From JAJDFU01 sp964641965 (lineage in GTDB: Bacteria > Bacteroidota > Bacteroidia > Chitinophagales > Saprospiraceae): 64,000 nucleotides of DNA. The position numbers were made by a program, and so were the translations under genes. Under the pieces are notes generated by a model. The model did not search any database. It was not told the DNA's origin and worked only from the letters and a program-made list of their open reading frames with translations. Below are positions 53,751-62,227 of the stretch, piece after piece (within the stretch, counting starts at the first letter, position 1; each line of letters opens with the position of its first letter). The stretch spans positions 7,148-71,147 of the forward strand of contig CAZXLD010000024.1 of the NCBI GenBank assembly GCA_964641965.1, given 5' to 3'.

Positions 53751-54986
53751 TTAGGCCTCAATTGCCTTTACTACTGCCTCAGCAGCCTGGTACCCGGATT
53801 CCATCGCTGCATTCAAGGAAGGGTTAGCTGTTTGGTCTCCAGCTATAAAAATTCCTTCCCCCAAGCGTAAGGCATCTTTATCCGGCCTGTAGGTAAGCTT
53901 TGATAAGCGGGGAAGGGCATTTTTTATCGGGTAAGAAGCTAAATGAGTATGCTGGTCTATACCCAATAGTTCTTGGATTTCTTTTTTTATTCGGGTTAAA
54001 AGTGCTTCCTCACCCAAGGATGGGTCTCCTATTACAGTCACGGACAAAATGGAACATTTACCCGGGGAAGCATGAAGGTCTGACAGAAAATGGAAGTTAT
54101 TGATTAAATAACCTGAATCACCTACCAAACCGATCATGGGGCGATTGAGCACAGATTTCGGCACTTCAAAATAAAGGTTGATACAAGCATTCCAAGAACT
54201 CGCTAAAGCATTGGATCCAACCAAAGGAGCTGGATCTGTAGCCAGCACTGTGCATTGCGAATCGATGGCCGTTCCATCTACAAGGTGAATCAATCCTGGT
54301 TCTACTCGACCAACTTCAACACTAAACCGGATACGAGTTCGCTTCAACTGACCTTTTAACTGATCTGGAATTGCTTGGATTCCCATTGCCGGAACGGTTG
54401 CATGGCCGCCGGAAAACAGTTTAAATACAAATTCGAACATTCGGCTCGAAGTTTCCAGCTTGGATTCCAAGAAAATACCTGAAAAAAAGGGCTTGAAAAA
54501 AGTCGAAATAATTCGTTCTGAAAACCCATACCGGGTCAAATAATCCAAGGTACTGGTCTCGGGCTCCTCGAAAATCTGTTGGATGGATTTTGCCTTAAGT
54601 CTTGTTGTGAGGGTAAGAATTCTAAGCTTATCCGAGATAGTGCCAACAGGCGAAGTGAGCGTTGGCCACAAGAGCCCGGGATGTCGTAAAGGATCTCCAA
54701 TTAAAAACTTTTTCCCGTCGTGAAAAATGGCAGAACCAGGCTGGAAGTACCGAAGGTCCAGCTTATCGAAGTCAAGATATCTTCGGGCAGCTGGATATGC
54801 TGTCAGGAGCACCTGAAACCCATGATCCAAAGGACACCCCTCGACAAAATCCGTTTTAACACGCCCTCCAACGCGATCTGTCTTCTCCAGAATTACCGGT
54901 GAAAGGCCTGCGCGCTCCAATTCCAGTGCGCACACAAGCCCGCTGACCCCAGCGCCTATAATATGGATGCTTGTTTCTTTTTGCAT
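53751..54986 (-). CDS. FAD-dependent amine oxidase-like oxidoreductase
   Basis: This 411-residue protein has an N-terminal Rossmann motif HIIGAGVSGLVCALELERAG, then EKTDRVGGRVKTDFVEGCPLDHGFQVLL, and a C-terminal FAD loop RLGEGIFIAGDQTANPSLNAAMESGYQAAEAV. It resembles the amine oxidase/protoporphyrinogen oxidase/phytoene desaturase superfamily; the substrate is unknown. I start at the ATG just before the Rossmann strand (54986); in-frame ATGs at 55016 and 55031 lie just after the upstream stop and are plausible. It is the second gene after an SRPBCC gene. Confidence 0.88.
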   Translation of the reverse strand: MQKETSIHIIGAGVSGLVCALELERAGLSPVILEKTDRVGGRVKTDFVEGCPLDHGFQVLLTAYPAARRYLDFDKLDLRYFQPGSAIFHDGKKFLIGDPLRHPGLLWPTLTSPVGTISDKLRILTLTTRLKAKSIQQIFEEPETSTLDYLTRYGFSERIISTFFKPFFSGIFLESKLETSSRMFEFVFKLFSGGHATVPAMGIQAIPDQLKGQLKRTRIRFSVEVGRVEPGLIHLVDGTAIDSQCTVLATDPAPLVGSNALASSWNACINLYFEVPKSVLNRPMIGLVGDSGYLINNFHFLSDLHASPGKCSILSVTVIGDPSLGEEALLTRIKKEIQELLGIDQHTHLASYPIKNALPRLSKLTYRPDKDALRLGEGIFIAGDQTANPSLNAAMESGYQAAEAVVKAIEA

Positions 54987-55036
54987 TGCCTGACTTGTAA
55001 TTAAGCTATTCCCCATTTGATCCAGACCCATCGGGA

Positions 55037-55480
55037 TCAGGTGCCAAAATACGTTTGATAGATCTTTTTGCGCGGTGAAAAAGCTAGCCAAAGCACCGGA
55101 TAAGCTAACCAGGTGGTCATGGCTTCCCAACTCTTGTAGGTAATATCATCAACAATTTCAGAGGTATGCTCGTCTACCTTACGGACGATATGACGATGGC
55201 GCCAATAAGTTAAGCCGGGAGGTAGCTGAACGCCTTCATCTACAAACCAGGCTTCTTTTTCATTGATACCATCGTCGGTAATGTGACTTATCCAATCGGC
55301 TTTTATCGGACTGTGAAACCGGAGATGGACCTTGTCACCTGTCTTGGACCCCGTAAACTCTACAATCTCCAATTGCCCCTGCTTAGGAATTAGGGCTTCA
55401 AATAGATCCCTGTCAAATCGTTCAATTACGGCTCTATAATTGCCTTTCACCTTTGTTTTCAGGCTCAATTGCTTTTCCAT
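55037..55480 (-). CDS. SRPBCC-fold (START/Bet v1-like) ligand-binding protein
   Basis: This protein of about 147 residues (start at 55480; an ATG at 55495 would add five) has a curved beta-sheet plus long C-terminal helix, as in SRPBCC proteins: LSLKTKVKGNYRAVIERFDRDLFEAL, RFHSPIKADWISHITDD, PPGLTYWRHRHIVRKVDEHTSEIVDDITY. The family binds hydrophobic ligands in a cavity. It is directly upstream of the FAD enzyme, which suggests a shared pathway. Confidence 0.75.
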   Translation of the reverse strand: MEKQLSLKTKVKGNYRAVIERFDRDLFEALIPKQGQLEIVEFTGSKTGDKVHLRFHSPIKADWISHITDDGINEKEAWFVDEGVQLPPGLTYWRHRHIVRKVDEHTSEIVDDITYKSWEAMTTWLAYPVLWLAFSPRKKIYQTYFGT

Positions 55481-55548
55481 ATGCAAACTAATCAAGGTTT
55501 AAGATCCTCTAAGCTCAAACAAAGCGGGGGTCTGGTTGTTGGCAACAC

Positions 55549-55959
55549 ATGATCGAAAAAACGCCACCCAGCTGGATGGGTCAAGTGCTAAAAGCTGCTG
55601 CAGTTTACAACATTATCTGGGGAGCCTGGGCTGTTCTTTTTCCCAATCACTTCTTTGATCTTACCGGAATGGAACGCCCCCTGCATCCTATGATCTGGCA
55701 AGGGATGGGCATGGTGATTGGTGTTTATGGCCTGGGGTATTGGTGGGCGAGTTATCAGCCGATTCGACATTGGCCAATAGTTGCAGTAGGATTCCTGGGG
55801 AAGATCTTTGGCCCTTTGGGCTTTGTCTTCAACTACCTGCAGGGAGTAGTTCCGGCTTCGTTTGCATACACCCTTATCACCAATGATCTTATTTGGTGGA
55901 TACCATTCTTCCTCATTCTTCGATCAGCAGCCACGGCAGGTTGGCCTCTTAGAGATTGA
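55549..55959 (+). CDS. Small four-TM membrane protein of unknown function
   Basis: This 136-residue protein has four hydrophobic segments (LKAAAVYNIIWGAWAVLFP, MIWQGMGMVIGVYGLGYWWAS, PIVAVGFLGKIFGPLGFVFNYL, LITNDLIWWIPFFLILRSA). I recall this type as a small family often annotated only as hypothetical. It is divergent from the SRPBCC/FAD pair with a 68-bp gap; shared regulation is possible but unproven. Confidence 0.7.
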   Translation: MIEKTPPSWMGQVLKAAAVYNIIWGAWAVLFPNHFFDLTGMERPLHPMIWQGMGMVIGVYGLGYWWASYQPIRHWPIVAVGFLGKIFGPLGFVFNYLQGVVPASFAYTLITNDLIWWIPFFLILRSAATAGWPLRD

Positions 55960-56129
55960 ATACTGTTGATTATTGCCGTGTGATTTGCGAGTATCGGTTG
56001 ACAGGACCAGATCGTCGATTTGAATGAGGTATTCTACAATTCAACTTTTTTCTGCTGCCTGGACTAGGACCGATACTTACCTTTATCAGAATCACCAGAT
56101 TTATCTTGTTCATTTAAAACCCATTGGCC

Positions 56130-57056
56130 ATGCAAACGATTCTTGGTGCCGGCGGACCAGTAGGTATAGCAGTAGCCGAAGCACTGTCTCCATTCACAAC
56201 CGAAATCCGGTTGGTAAGTCGAAGCCCTGAACGGGTGAATCCAGGAGATGAGCTACACGCAGCTGATCTCTTAGATAGTGATCAAGTGCAACAGGCATTA
56301 CTGGGTTCCCAAATTGCTTACCTCACTGTGGGTCTGCCCTATCGGTGGAAGATTTGGAAAGCGCAATGGCCTATTATCATGCACAATGTGGTCAAGGCTT
56401 GCATAGACCAAAAGATAAAATTGGTTTTCTTCGACAACGTATACATGTATGCGCCTTCAGAAATACCCCATATGACCGAAGGAGCGAGGCTTGGCCCAGT
56501 CAGTAAAAAAGGAAAGGTCAGACTACAAGTTCTTCAAATATTAATGAAGGCAATAGAAAAAGGTGAGGTTGAAGCGTTAGTCGCTCGAGCTGCAGATTTT
56601 TACGGTCCCGGAAAGTCCAATAGCGTATTGATTGAAACCGTTTTTAAGAATCTACAGAAAGGCAAGCCTGCGAATTGGCTTGGATCCACTAGTTTCAAAC
56701 ACTCCTTTACGTATACGCCGGATGCAGGAAAAGCAACCGCACTCTTGGGAAATACGGCTGACGCTTACGGACAGTCCTGGCATTTACCGACCCCTCCCAA
56801 TCCTCCAACTGGGAAAGAGTGGATTCAGCTCATCGCAGGGGAACTCGGGGTAGAACCCAAAACTCAAACGATCAGCAAATGGATGCTACGCTTAATAGGA
56901 ACCTGGCAACCCGACTTGGGAGAGATCCCCGAAATGTTCTATCAGTACAATCAGGATTATATATTCGACAGCATCAAATTTGGAGAGCGATTTGGGGTCC
57001 AACCAACTCCTGTCAAAGAGGCGATTCGGGAAGTTATCCAGCGCGGTGTGGTCTAG
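56130..57056 (+). CDS. NAD-dependent epimerase/dehydratase-like SDR protein
   Basis: This 308-residue protein is an extended short-chain dehydrogenase with nucleotide loop QTILGAGGPVGIAVAEAL (2-19), AADLLDSDQVQQAL, FFDNVYMYAP, and RAADFYGPGKSNS in place of the canonical YxxxK region. Substrate-side features are typical of atypical SDRs and several catalytic residues are not obvious, so a non-canonical reductase or a regulator is possible. I choose ATG 56130; an in-frame TTG two codons upstream is less likely. Confidence 0.82.
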   Translation: MQTILGAGGPVGIAVAEALSPFTTEIRLVSRSPERVNPGDELHAADLLDSDQVQQALLGSQIAYLTVGLPYRWKIWKAQWPIIMHNVVKACIDQKIKLVFFDNVYMYAPSEIPHMTEGARLGPVSKKGKVRLQVLQILMKAIEKGEVEALVARAADFYGPGKSNSVLIETVFKNLQKGKPANWLGSTSFKHSFTYTPDAGKATALLGNTADAYGQSWHLPTPPNPPTGKEWIQLIAGELGVEPKTQTISKWMLRLIGTWQPDLGEIPEMFYQYNQDYIFDSIKFGERFGVQPTPVKEAIREVIQRGVV

Positions 57057-57233
57057 TTTTTACAGAAATATTAGTTGAAAGGGGAACTTTAACGCTTTCT
57101 TAAAAGCATGATAAACCCTTAATTTTTCTTTAAAAGACTGGCGTTAGCGACATTTGAGGCACTGAAAGGAAAAAATTGGGGTAAACATCTAATTCCGATT
57201 GGAGTTTCCCAACCAACCATAGTTCGCTAGCCG

Positions 57234-59498
57234 ATGAATCACCAGAAACTCTCAGCTCCCCTTATTGGGCTTTTAATCTGTTGTCTAACCTTGATGTTCT
57301 CTCAGATTTTTGCCCAGGCTCCCCAAGAATCAGGTGATGGCTTAAACAGCGTCAGGGTATCTAAAACGGATGTCAAGCCTGTTATCGATGGCAGACTGGA
57401 TGAAGCAGTCTGGGCTCAACGCACCCCAGCTCAGCAATTTTGGCAAACTTTTCCAGCTGATTCAGTTCAAAATCAGGTTCAAACAGAAATCTACTTTCTG
57501 TTTGATGATAAAAACCTATATATCGGCGCACGTTGTTACTCCGTAGGTAGAGAGTACGTCGTTCCATCCCTTCGACGAGATTATAGTGCCGGCGGAAACG
57601 ACAACCTGACCATTCTCCTGGATACTTATTCAGATGGGACAAATGCACAAGCATTTGGTACAAATCCATTTGGTGTTTTGCGTGAAGCACTCATTTTTAA
57701 TGGTGGGCAGAACGGAGGTGATATGGACCGATCCTGGGACAACAAGTGGACAGGGGCTTCCAGCATTCAGGATGAATATTGGGAAACAGAAATGGCCATT
57801 CCGTTTAGTACATTGCGGTTCAGAAAAGGACAGGAAGAATGGCGCTTCAACGCCTATCGATTTGATATGCAAACCAATACGCGTTCCTCCTGGCAGCCTA
57901 TCCCCACCAACCAGACCATCATGAGCCTGGCTTATACGGGAAAGTTGTTGTGGGAAGAAGCCCCTGCATCTAAAGGTGGGAAAGTTGCTTTTATCCCATT
58001 TGCAGCTGCCAATTTCTCCCAAAATTACGAGGAAAACGAACCTGGTGACTTCAATTGGAGCCTCGGCGGAGATGGTAAAATTGCCATAACACCAGGATTG
58101 AACCTGGATCTTACTGTAAATCCGGATTTCTCCCAAGTCGAAGTGGACCGACAGGTCATCAACCTTACTCGGTTTGAAATCCGGTTTCCGGAGAGACGTC
58201 AGTTTTTCCTGGAAAATGCAGATTTATTCGGTGGATTTGGATTCAACAATAGTAATCCTTTCTTCTCCAGGCGGATCGGAATCGGCCAGGACTCTGCCAA
58301 CAATGTGGTTCAAATTCCTATTTACGGAGGCCTTCGACTCAGCGGCAAGCTGAACGACAATTGGCGGGTGGGGTTACTGAATATGCAAACGGCTCCAGAA
58401 AGGACTACCGGCCTCCCAAGTTACAACTATTCGGTCGGAACCATTCAACGCAAGATTGGTCAACGATCAAATGTTGGATTCATCTTCGCCAATAAACAGG
58501 CCTTCAACTACAATCCGCCCGTGCCTTCGGATGGGGAAGACGATGATGACGACGAGGATGTTTTCTCCAGGTATTCCAGGGTAATGGGAATAGACTACAA
58601 CCTGAATACAGTAGATAATAAGTGGACGGGTAAGACTTATTTACAAATGTCTCTGAATGAGGTGGATACAGGATCCAACTTTTCTCATGGAGCTACCTTG
58701 GAGTACCGAGTTCGGAAAATCGCCGTTTCCTGGCAACATCAATATATCGGAGACGATTTTCGGGCAGAAACCGGATTTATTCCAAGAAGAAATTTATTCT
58801 CCATACGGCCCGAGGTGCGATTGTTCTGGTATCCCGAAAAGGGATTCATATCTCAGCATGGCCCTGGGATAAGGAATGAAATGATCTGGCGGCCAGGAGA
58901 GCTGCTCTCTGACCGGGCAACACGGCTTTTCTGGGATGCAGACTTTCGAAAAGGAGGAGGTGCATTTGCTTCCATAACCAACCGATATACCTACCTTTTC
59001 GACTCGTTTGATCCCACTCGCACAGATGATGCCGAAGAGCTACCGGCAAATACAGACTACACTTACACCAACATTTTCCTTAGCTACAGAACTCCTCAAC
59101 AGAATAAACTCTACGCGGAGATTCAAACAAATCTAGGTCAATTCTTCAATGGGGAGCGGTATGGAGGCTCTATTAGTTTAACCTATCGCTATCAGCCTTG
59201 GGGATTCATCACCTTGGATGCCCGTTACGATTACATCGACTTACCCGATCCTTATGCACAAGCCGGCCTATTCCTGATCGGTCCACGGATTGATCTCACT
59301 TTTTCTAAAAGCATCTTCTTCACTACCTTTTTCCAATACAATAGCCAGGCTGAAAACGTCAATATCAATGCGCGCTTTCAATGGAGGTATGCTGCTGTAA
59401 GTGATTTCTTCTTGGTTTATACCGATAATTATACGCCTGGCTTTACGGTGAAAAACAGGGCCATAGTGGCCAAGTTGACCTATTGGCTCAACCTCTGA
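57234..59498 (+). CDS. DUF5916 outer-membrane protein with N-terminal CBM9-like domain
   Basis: This 754-residue protein has signal LIGLLICCLTLMFSQIFAQ, then a carbohydrate-binding family 9-like beta sandwich (40-230; KPVIDGRLDEAVWAQ, EIYFLFDDKNLYIGARCY, MAIPFSTLRF). A long beta-barrel region of DUF5916 type follows (LDLTVNPDFSQVEVDRQVINLTRFE, FPERRQFFLENADLF, SRRIGIG), with alternating aromatic strands to the C-terminus (KLTYWLNL). There is an acidic loop (DGEDDDDDED). Function is unknown; relatives are surface proteins. It is monocistronic, with MarR downstream. Confidence 0.88.
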   Translation: MNHQKLSAPLIGLLICCLTLMFSQIFAQAPQESGDGLNSVRVSKTDVKPVIDGRLDEAVWAQRTPAQQFWQTFPADSVQNQVQTEIYFLFDDKNLYIGARCYSVGREYVVPSLRRDYSAGGNDNLTILLDTYSDGTNAQAFGTNPFGVLREALIFNGGQNGGDMDRSWDNKWTGASSIQDEYWETEMAIPFSTLRFRKGQEEWRFNAYRFDMQTNTRSSWQPIPTNQTIMSLAYTGKLLWEEAPASKGGKVAFIPFAAANFSQNYEENEPGDFNWSLGGDGKIAITPGLNLDLTVNPDFSQVEVDRQVINLTRFEIRFPERRQFFLENADLFGGFGFNNSNPFFSRRIGIGQDSANNVVQIPIYGGLRLSGKLNDNWRVGLLNMQTAPERTTGLPSYNYSVGTIQRKIGQRSNVGFIFANKQAFNYNPPVPSDGEDDDDDEDVFSRYSRVMGIDYNLNTVDNKWTGKTYLQMSLNEVDTGSNFSHGATLEYRVRKIAVSWQHQYIGDDFRAETGFIPRRNLFSIRPEVRLFWYPEKGFISQHGPGIRNEMIWRPGELLSDRATRLFWDADFRKGGGAFASITNRYTYLFDSFDPTRTDDAEELPANTDYTYTNIFLSYRTPQQNKLYAEIQTNLGQFFNGERYGGSISLTYRYQPWGFITLDARYDYIDLPDPYAQAGLFLIGPRIDLTFSKSIFFTTFFQYNSQAENVNINARFQWRYAAVSDFFLVYTDNYTPGFTVKNRAIVAKLTYWLNL

Positions 59499-59551
59499 TG
59501 CTGCATCCTTAAAGCACCCGTCTAATTAGGAATCCTAAACAGAAGGGCCTA

Positions 59552-59569
59552 TAATTGACAAATCAATTA
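59552..59569. promoter_or_regulatory. MarR operator upstream of its own gene
   Basis: TAATTGA-CAAA-TCAATTA has perfect 7-bp arms, 7 bp before the marR-type ATG. It overlaps TATAATTG (59550-59557), one mismatch from the TAnnTTTG -7 box. The same TTGA-N4-TCAA core overlaps the -7 box of the downstream NTF2-like gene in the same register. Binding is inferred. Confidence 0.7.
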
Positions 59570-59576
59570 GTATGCT

Positions 59577-60020
59577 ATGGCAAAAGATAAAGAACTACAT
59601 GAAGTAGTCTATTTCAGGATAGAACGAACCATGCGCCGGGTCAAGAAACATACCCGGGAAATGATAAAGGAAGAAGGGTTTGGCGTGACCATCGATCAAT
59701 GGATCATTTTAAAACGCATTTTTGATGGGCCTAAAGGAATATCCCAAATGGAAGTATCCCAATCTACCTTTAAAGAACCGGCAGCCGTCACCCGCACGTT
59801 GGACCTATTGGTTAAAAAAGGGTTGGTTCGACGAGATCAGGCAGAAAATGACCGAAGGACACACTTACTTTCCCTTACGCCCAAAGGAGAACAGTTAATG
59901 GAACGAATGATTCCTCGCGTTCAGGGCCTCCGTAAAAAAGGACTAAGTCTTCTTGCCCCCAAGGAAGTGGAAACCCTGAAAAATTTGCTAGATAAAATCT
60001 ACGCAGGTATTGACAGGTAA
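59577..60020 (+). CDS. MarR family transcriptional regulator
   Basis: This 147-residue protein has the winged helix-turn-helix of MarR: VTIDQWIILKRIFDGPKGISQMEVSQSTFKEPAAVTRTLDLLVKKGLV, then a wing DQAENDRRTHLLSLTPKGEQLM, flanked by dimerisation helices at both ends. MarR proteins bind about 18-20 bp palindromes as dimers and release on ligand or oxidation; no redox Cys is present here, as the protein has none. Palindromes of one consensus lie before this gene and before the next. Confidence 0.93.
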   Translation: MAKDKELHEVVYFRIERTMRRVKKHTREMIKEEGFGVTIDQWIILKRIFDGPKGISQMEVSQSTFKEPAAVTRTLDLLVKKGLVRRDQAENDRRTHLLSLTPKGEQLMERMIPRVQGLRKKGLSLLAPKEVETLKNLLDKIYAGIDR

Positions 60021-60053
60021 AAATTTTGACCCTATATTTGATATATCAAATAT
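60010..60053 (+). promoter_or_regulatory. Promoter of the NTF2-like gene with overlapping MarR operator
   Basis: TTGACA (60010-60015) within the marR 3' end, then TATATTTG (60033-60040), a perfect TAnnTTTG -7 box 20 nt after the TTG. A perfect 20-bp palindrome, ATATTTGATA/TATCAAATAT (60034-60053), overlaps the -7 box, so bound MarR would exclude RNA polymerase. Confidence 0.8.
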
Positions 60054-60070
60054 TAAAACATCAATTAACC

Positions 60071-60502
60071 ATGCTGAAAAACAAAGTTTTTCTAACCGTA
60101 TTATTAGCAGCAATTCTCTCCGGTGTGGGATATGCCCAAACTGAGGAGGAGGCCATTGCCAAGACCATTAAGCAATTCCTTGCTGCAGGAGACCAGCAGG
60201 ATGCAGCCAACCTGGATCAAGTACTGCATACCGATTTCCGGCTCCTCTGGCACGACGGCAACAAAGCTGAAATCTTCAACGCAGACAGAGCTACCTTTCT
60301 AAGCCAATTTGAAAAAAAGGAGTGGGGTGGGGACAAACGCCAAGTTAGCATTGAACAAACCAACCTTTTTAGTGGAAGCAATGCCATGGTCAAAGTCATA
60401 TCTAAGGGCTCCAAAGCAGAGATGAATTCTCTTTTTGCCCTGGTCAAAGTGGAAGACGACTGGAAAATCGTCCAGGAATTAGTGACTGCCGAATTCAAAT
60501 GA
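60071..60502 (+). CDS. Exported NTF2/SnoaL-like (DUF4440-type) protein, probable MarR target
   Basis: This 143-residue protein has a signal peptide (VFLTVLLAAILSGVGYAQ). The NTF2-like cone fold follows: EEAIAKTIKQFLAAGDQQDAANLDQVLHTDFRLLWHD .. VKVISKGSKAEMNSLFALVKVEDDWKIVQELVTAEF. Such proteins bind or transform small molecules, or serve as lipocalin-like carriers. The ligand is unknown. Start at 60071; an upstream in-frame ATG at 60026 lies inside the operator/promoter and is rejected. It is 50 bp downstream of the MarR gene but has its own promoter. Confidence 0.85.
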   Translation: MLKNKVFLTVLLAAILSGVGYAQTEEEAIAKTIKQFLAAGDQQDAANLDQVLHTDFRLLWHDGNKAEIFNADRATFLSQFEKKEWGGDKRQVSIEQTNLFSGSNAMVKVISKGSKAEMNSLFALVKVEDDWKIVQELVTAEFK

Positions 60503-60515
60503 AAATGATCTTACC

Positions 60516-60543
60516 GGAAGCCTTTCGGCCTTGAAAGGCTTCC
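60516..60543. terminator. Hairpin between convergent NTF2-like and DUF1501 genes
   Basis: GGAAGCCTTTC and GAAAGGCTTCC are perfect 11-bp arms around GGCCTT. There is no T-tract on either side, so termination efficiency is uncertain, but position and symmetry suit a two-way terminator. Confidence 0.65.
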
Positions 60544-60576
60544 TAACCAATGCCCTTCATTGAAAATCCAGAAAAG

Positions 60577-62196
60577 TTATCGACTTGCAAGAGCTTTGCC
60601 CGAAGCTCTATATTTCCCAGCTTCAATCTGGTAAATAAATAGTCCGGTTGGCCACCCTAGGGGTACAGTCCAACGCATCTGCTGAGAACCAGCTGGAAAG
60701 ACCCCATTCACCGGCTGGGCAAGCTGTTTTCCGTTGATGGCAAAGAGGGTAATGCGCACCGGTAGGGTCTCAGGCAAATCATATTCAATAATCCATTGCC
60801 CATTTTGAAAGTAATTATCGTGTGCAAGCGGCTCAAAATACTTAGGAGAAGGACCGGTGGAAGTAACGGAACAGGCTAGTCCTAATTCGGGTAATCTGGT
60901 AAACGAATCACCTAGGACGGAATCCACCCTATTACTTTCTACACAAAGCCAATTTTCCAAAAGCGTTGCATGGATTTGCCTGAAGTCGGTGGAAAACTTC
61001 AAGTTTCCAACTATATCCAGGTCTGTTAGGTCCGGATTATCACCAACAATTCCATTTTCCTCCAGAGCAGGCCCAAAAAGAAGCAGTGGAGCGGCTGCAC
61101 CGTGGTCAGTTCCCTGCGACCCATTCTGCTCTATCCGACGACCAAATTCAGACATGGTGGCAGCCAGTACTCGCTTTTCCTGTCCTCCTGCCTTCAGGTC
61201 GTCAAAGAAGTGATTTACTGCGTCGGAAAGGGTCTGAAGCAGGTAGGGATGAATATTACCTTGACCGGCATGGGTATCAAATCCATCCAGGGTCACCATA
61301 TAAAAAGGCGTTTTCAACCCTCCCTTTATCAATCGGGCCACCATTGCTAATTGTTCTCCAAACCCGGGGTTATATTCCACTTCATTCGACCCGGATTCGT
61401 AGGCTTCATTTATCACTTCTGCATATTGATAGGTCGTATTCGCAACTGTCCGCAAATAGCTTAATTGCGCCCCATAGTAGCATTCCGGCACGTTTATAGG
61501 ATCATACACTTGCCCATCCTGAGCGATTCTAGCCAGTTGCTCTGGATTGCTTAAGACAGTCCCTAGGTTAACGTCTCCTTCATTTCTAAAAAATAAAGCG
61601 CCGGTTCCTCCAATCTGAAGAGCTGGTGGATTTTCTGGAGGGCTACTTAGGAAGTCGGGATAAAGCGTATCCAGGTATCTTCCCATCCAACCAGAAGAAG
61701 GAGTTGGATTGTCCGGTTGGGAAGAAGCCCAGATATCAGTAGACGTAAAATGGGAGAGGTTTTGATCCGCATAACCTACATTCTGAATCACTTTCATTTG
61801 GCCTTCTTCCCAAAGCTGGAAGGCAGCATTCATGCTTTGGGGAATAGCAAGGGCATCATTTAAGGCAATTGTTTCCTCTAGGGGAATATGAATATTGGGC
61901 CGTAGGGCTTGGTAGGTTCCAAAATCAAATACCGGAATAATCATATTTAGTCCATCATTTCCTCCTTTTAGGCGTAGCCAGATCAGTATCCGGTCGGTAG
62001 GCAGGTCGTTCAGGGCGGTGTCCAAAGCTATTCCGGCGGAAGCCCAGACTGGAATTTTGCCCAACAAAATAGCGCCACTCCCAGATAAACCCAAGTTTCT
62101 GATGAATTGCCTGCGACTCCATTTTTGATGGTGATTCGCGTGAGCCTCTCCGTGTTCCAGGGTGCTTCCTTTGGGCAGGGTATCCTGTTGGCACAT
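60577..62196 (-). CDS. DUF1501 protein with Tat-like signal and T9SS-like C-terminal domain
   Basis: This 539-residue protein has a Tat-type signal (SRRQFIRNLGLSGSGAILLG, 28-47), then the DUF1501 core: LIWLRLKGGNDGLNMIIPV, HFTSTDIWASS, MVTLDGFDTHAGQ, TMSEFGRRIEQNGSQGTDHG. DUF1501 is sulfatase/alkaline-phosphatase-like with unknown substrate. The last 75 residues (ITLFAINGKQLAQPVNGVFPAGSQQMRW..GLFIYQIEAG) are a T9SS sorting-like domain. It lies 31 bp downstream of the DUF1800 gene, the usual operon partner. Confidence 0.92.
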   Translation of the reverse strand: MCQQDTLPKGSTLEHGEAHANHHQKWSRRQFIRNLGLSGSGAILLGKIPVWASAGIALDTALNDLPTDRILIWLRLKGGNDGLNMIIPVFDFGTYQALRPNIHIPLEETIALNDALAIPQSMNAAFQLWEEGQMKVIQNVGYADQNLSHFTSTDIWASSQPDNPTPSSGWMGRYLDTLYPDFLSSPPENPPALQIGGTGALFFRNEGDVNLGTVLSNPEQLARIAQDGQVYDPINVPECYYGAQLSYLRTVANTTYQYAEVINEAYESGSNEVEYNPGFGEQLAMVARLIKGGLKTPFYMVTLDGFDTHAGQGNIHPYLLQTLSDAVNHFFDDLKAGGQEKRVLAATMSEFGRRIEQNGSQGTDHGAAAPLLLFGPALEENGIVGDNPDLTDLDIVGNLKFSTDFRQIHATLLENWLCVESNRVDSVLGDSFTRLPELGLACSVTSTGPSPKYFEPLAHDNYFQNGQWIIEYDLPETLPVRITLFAINGKQLAQPVNGVFPAGSQQMRWTVPLGWPTGLFIYQIEAGKYRASGKALASR

Positions 62197-62227
62197 AAGA
62201 TTTTGTTTTGAATTTGGAAAAAGGGGA

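Noticed and set aside
57630..58136. 168-residue minus-strand ORF inside the DUF5916 gene
   Set aside because: Shadow frame of a conserved coding sequence.
60026..60070. Upstream ATG for the NTF2-like protein
   Set aside because: The added codons overlap the palindrome and -7 box; the signal peptide begins at 60071.
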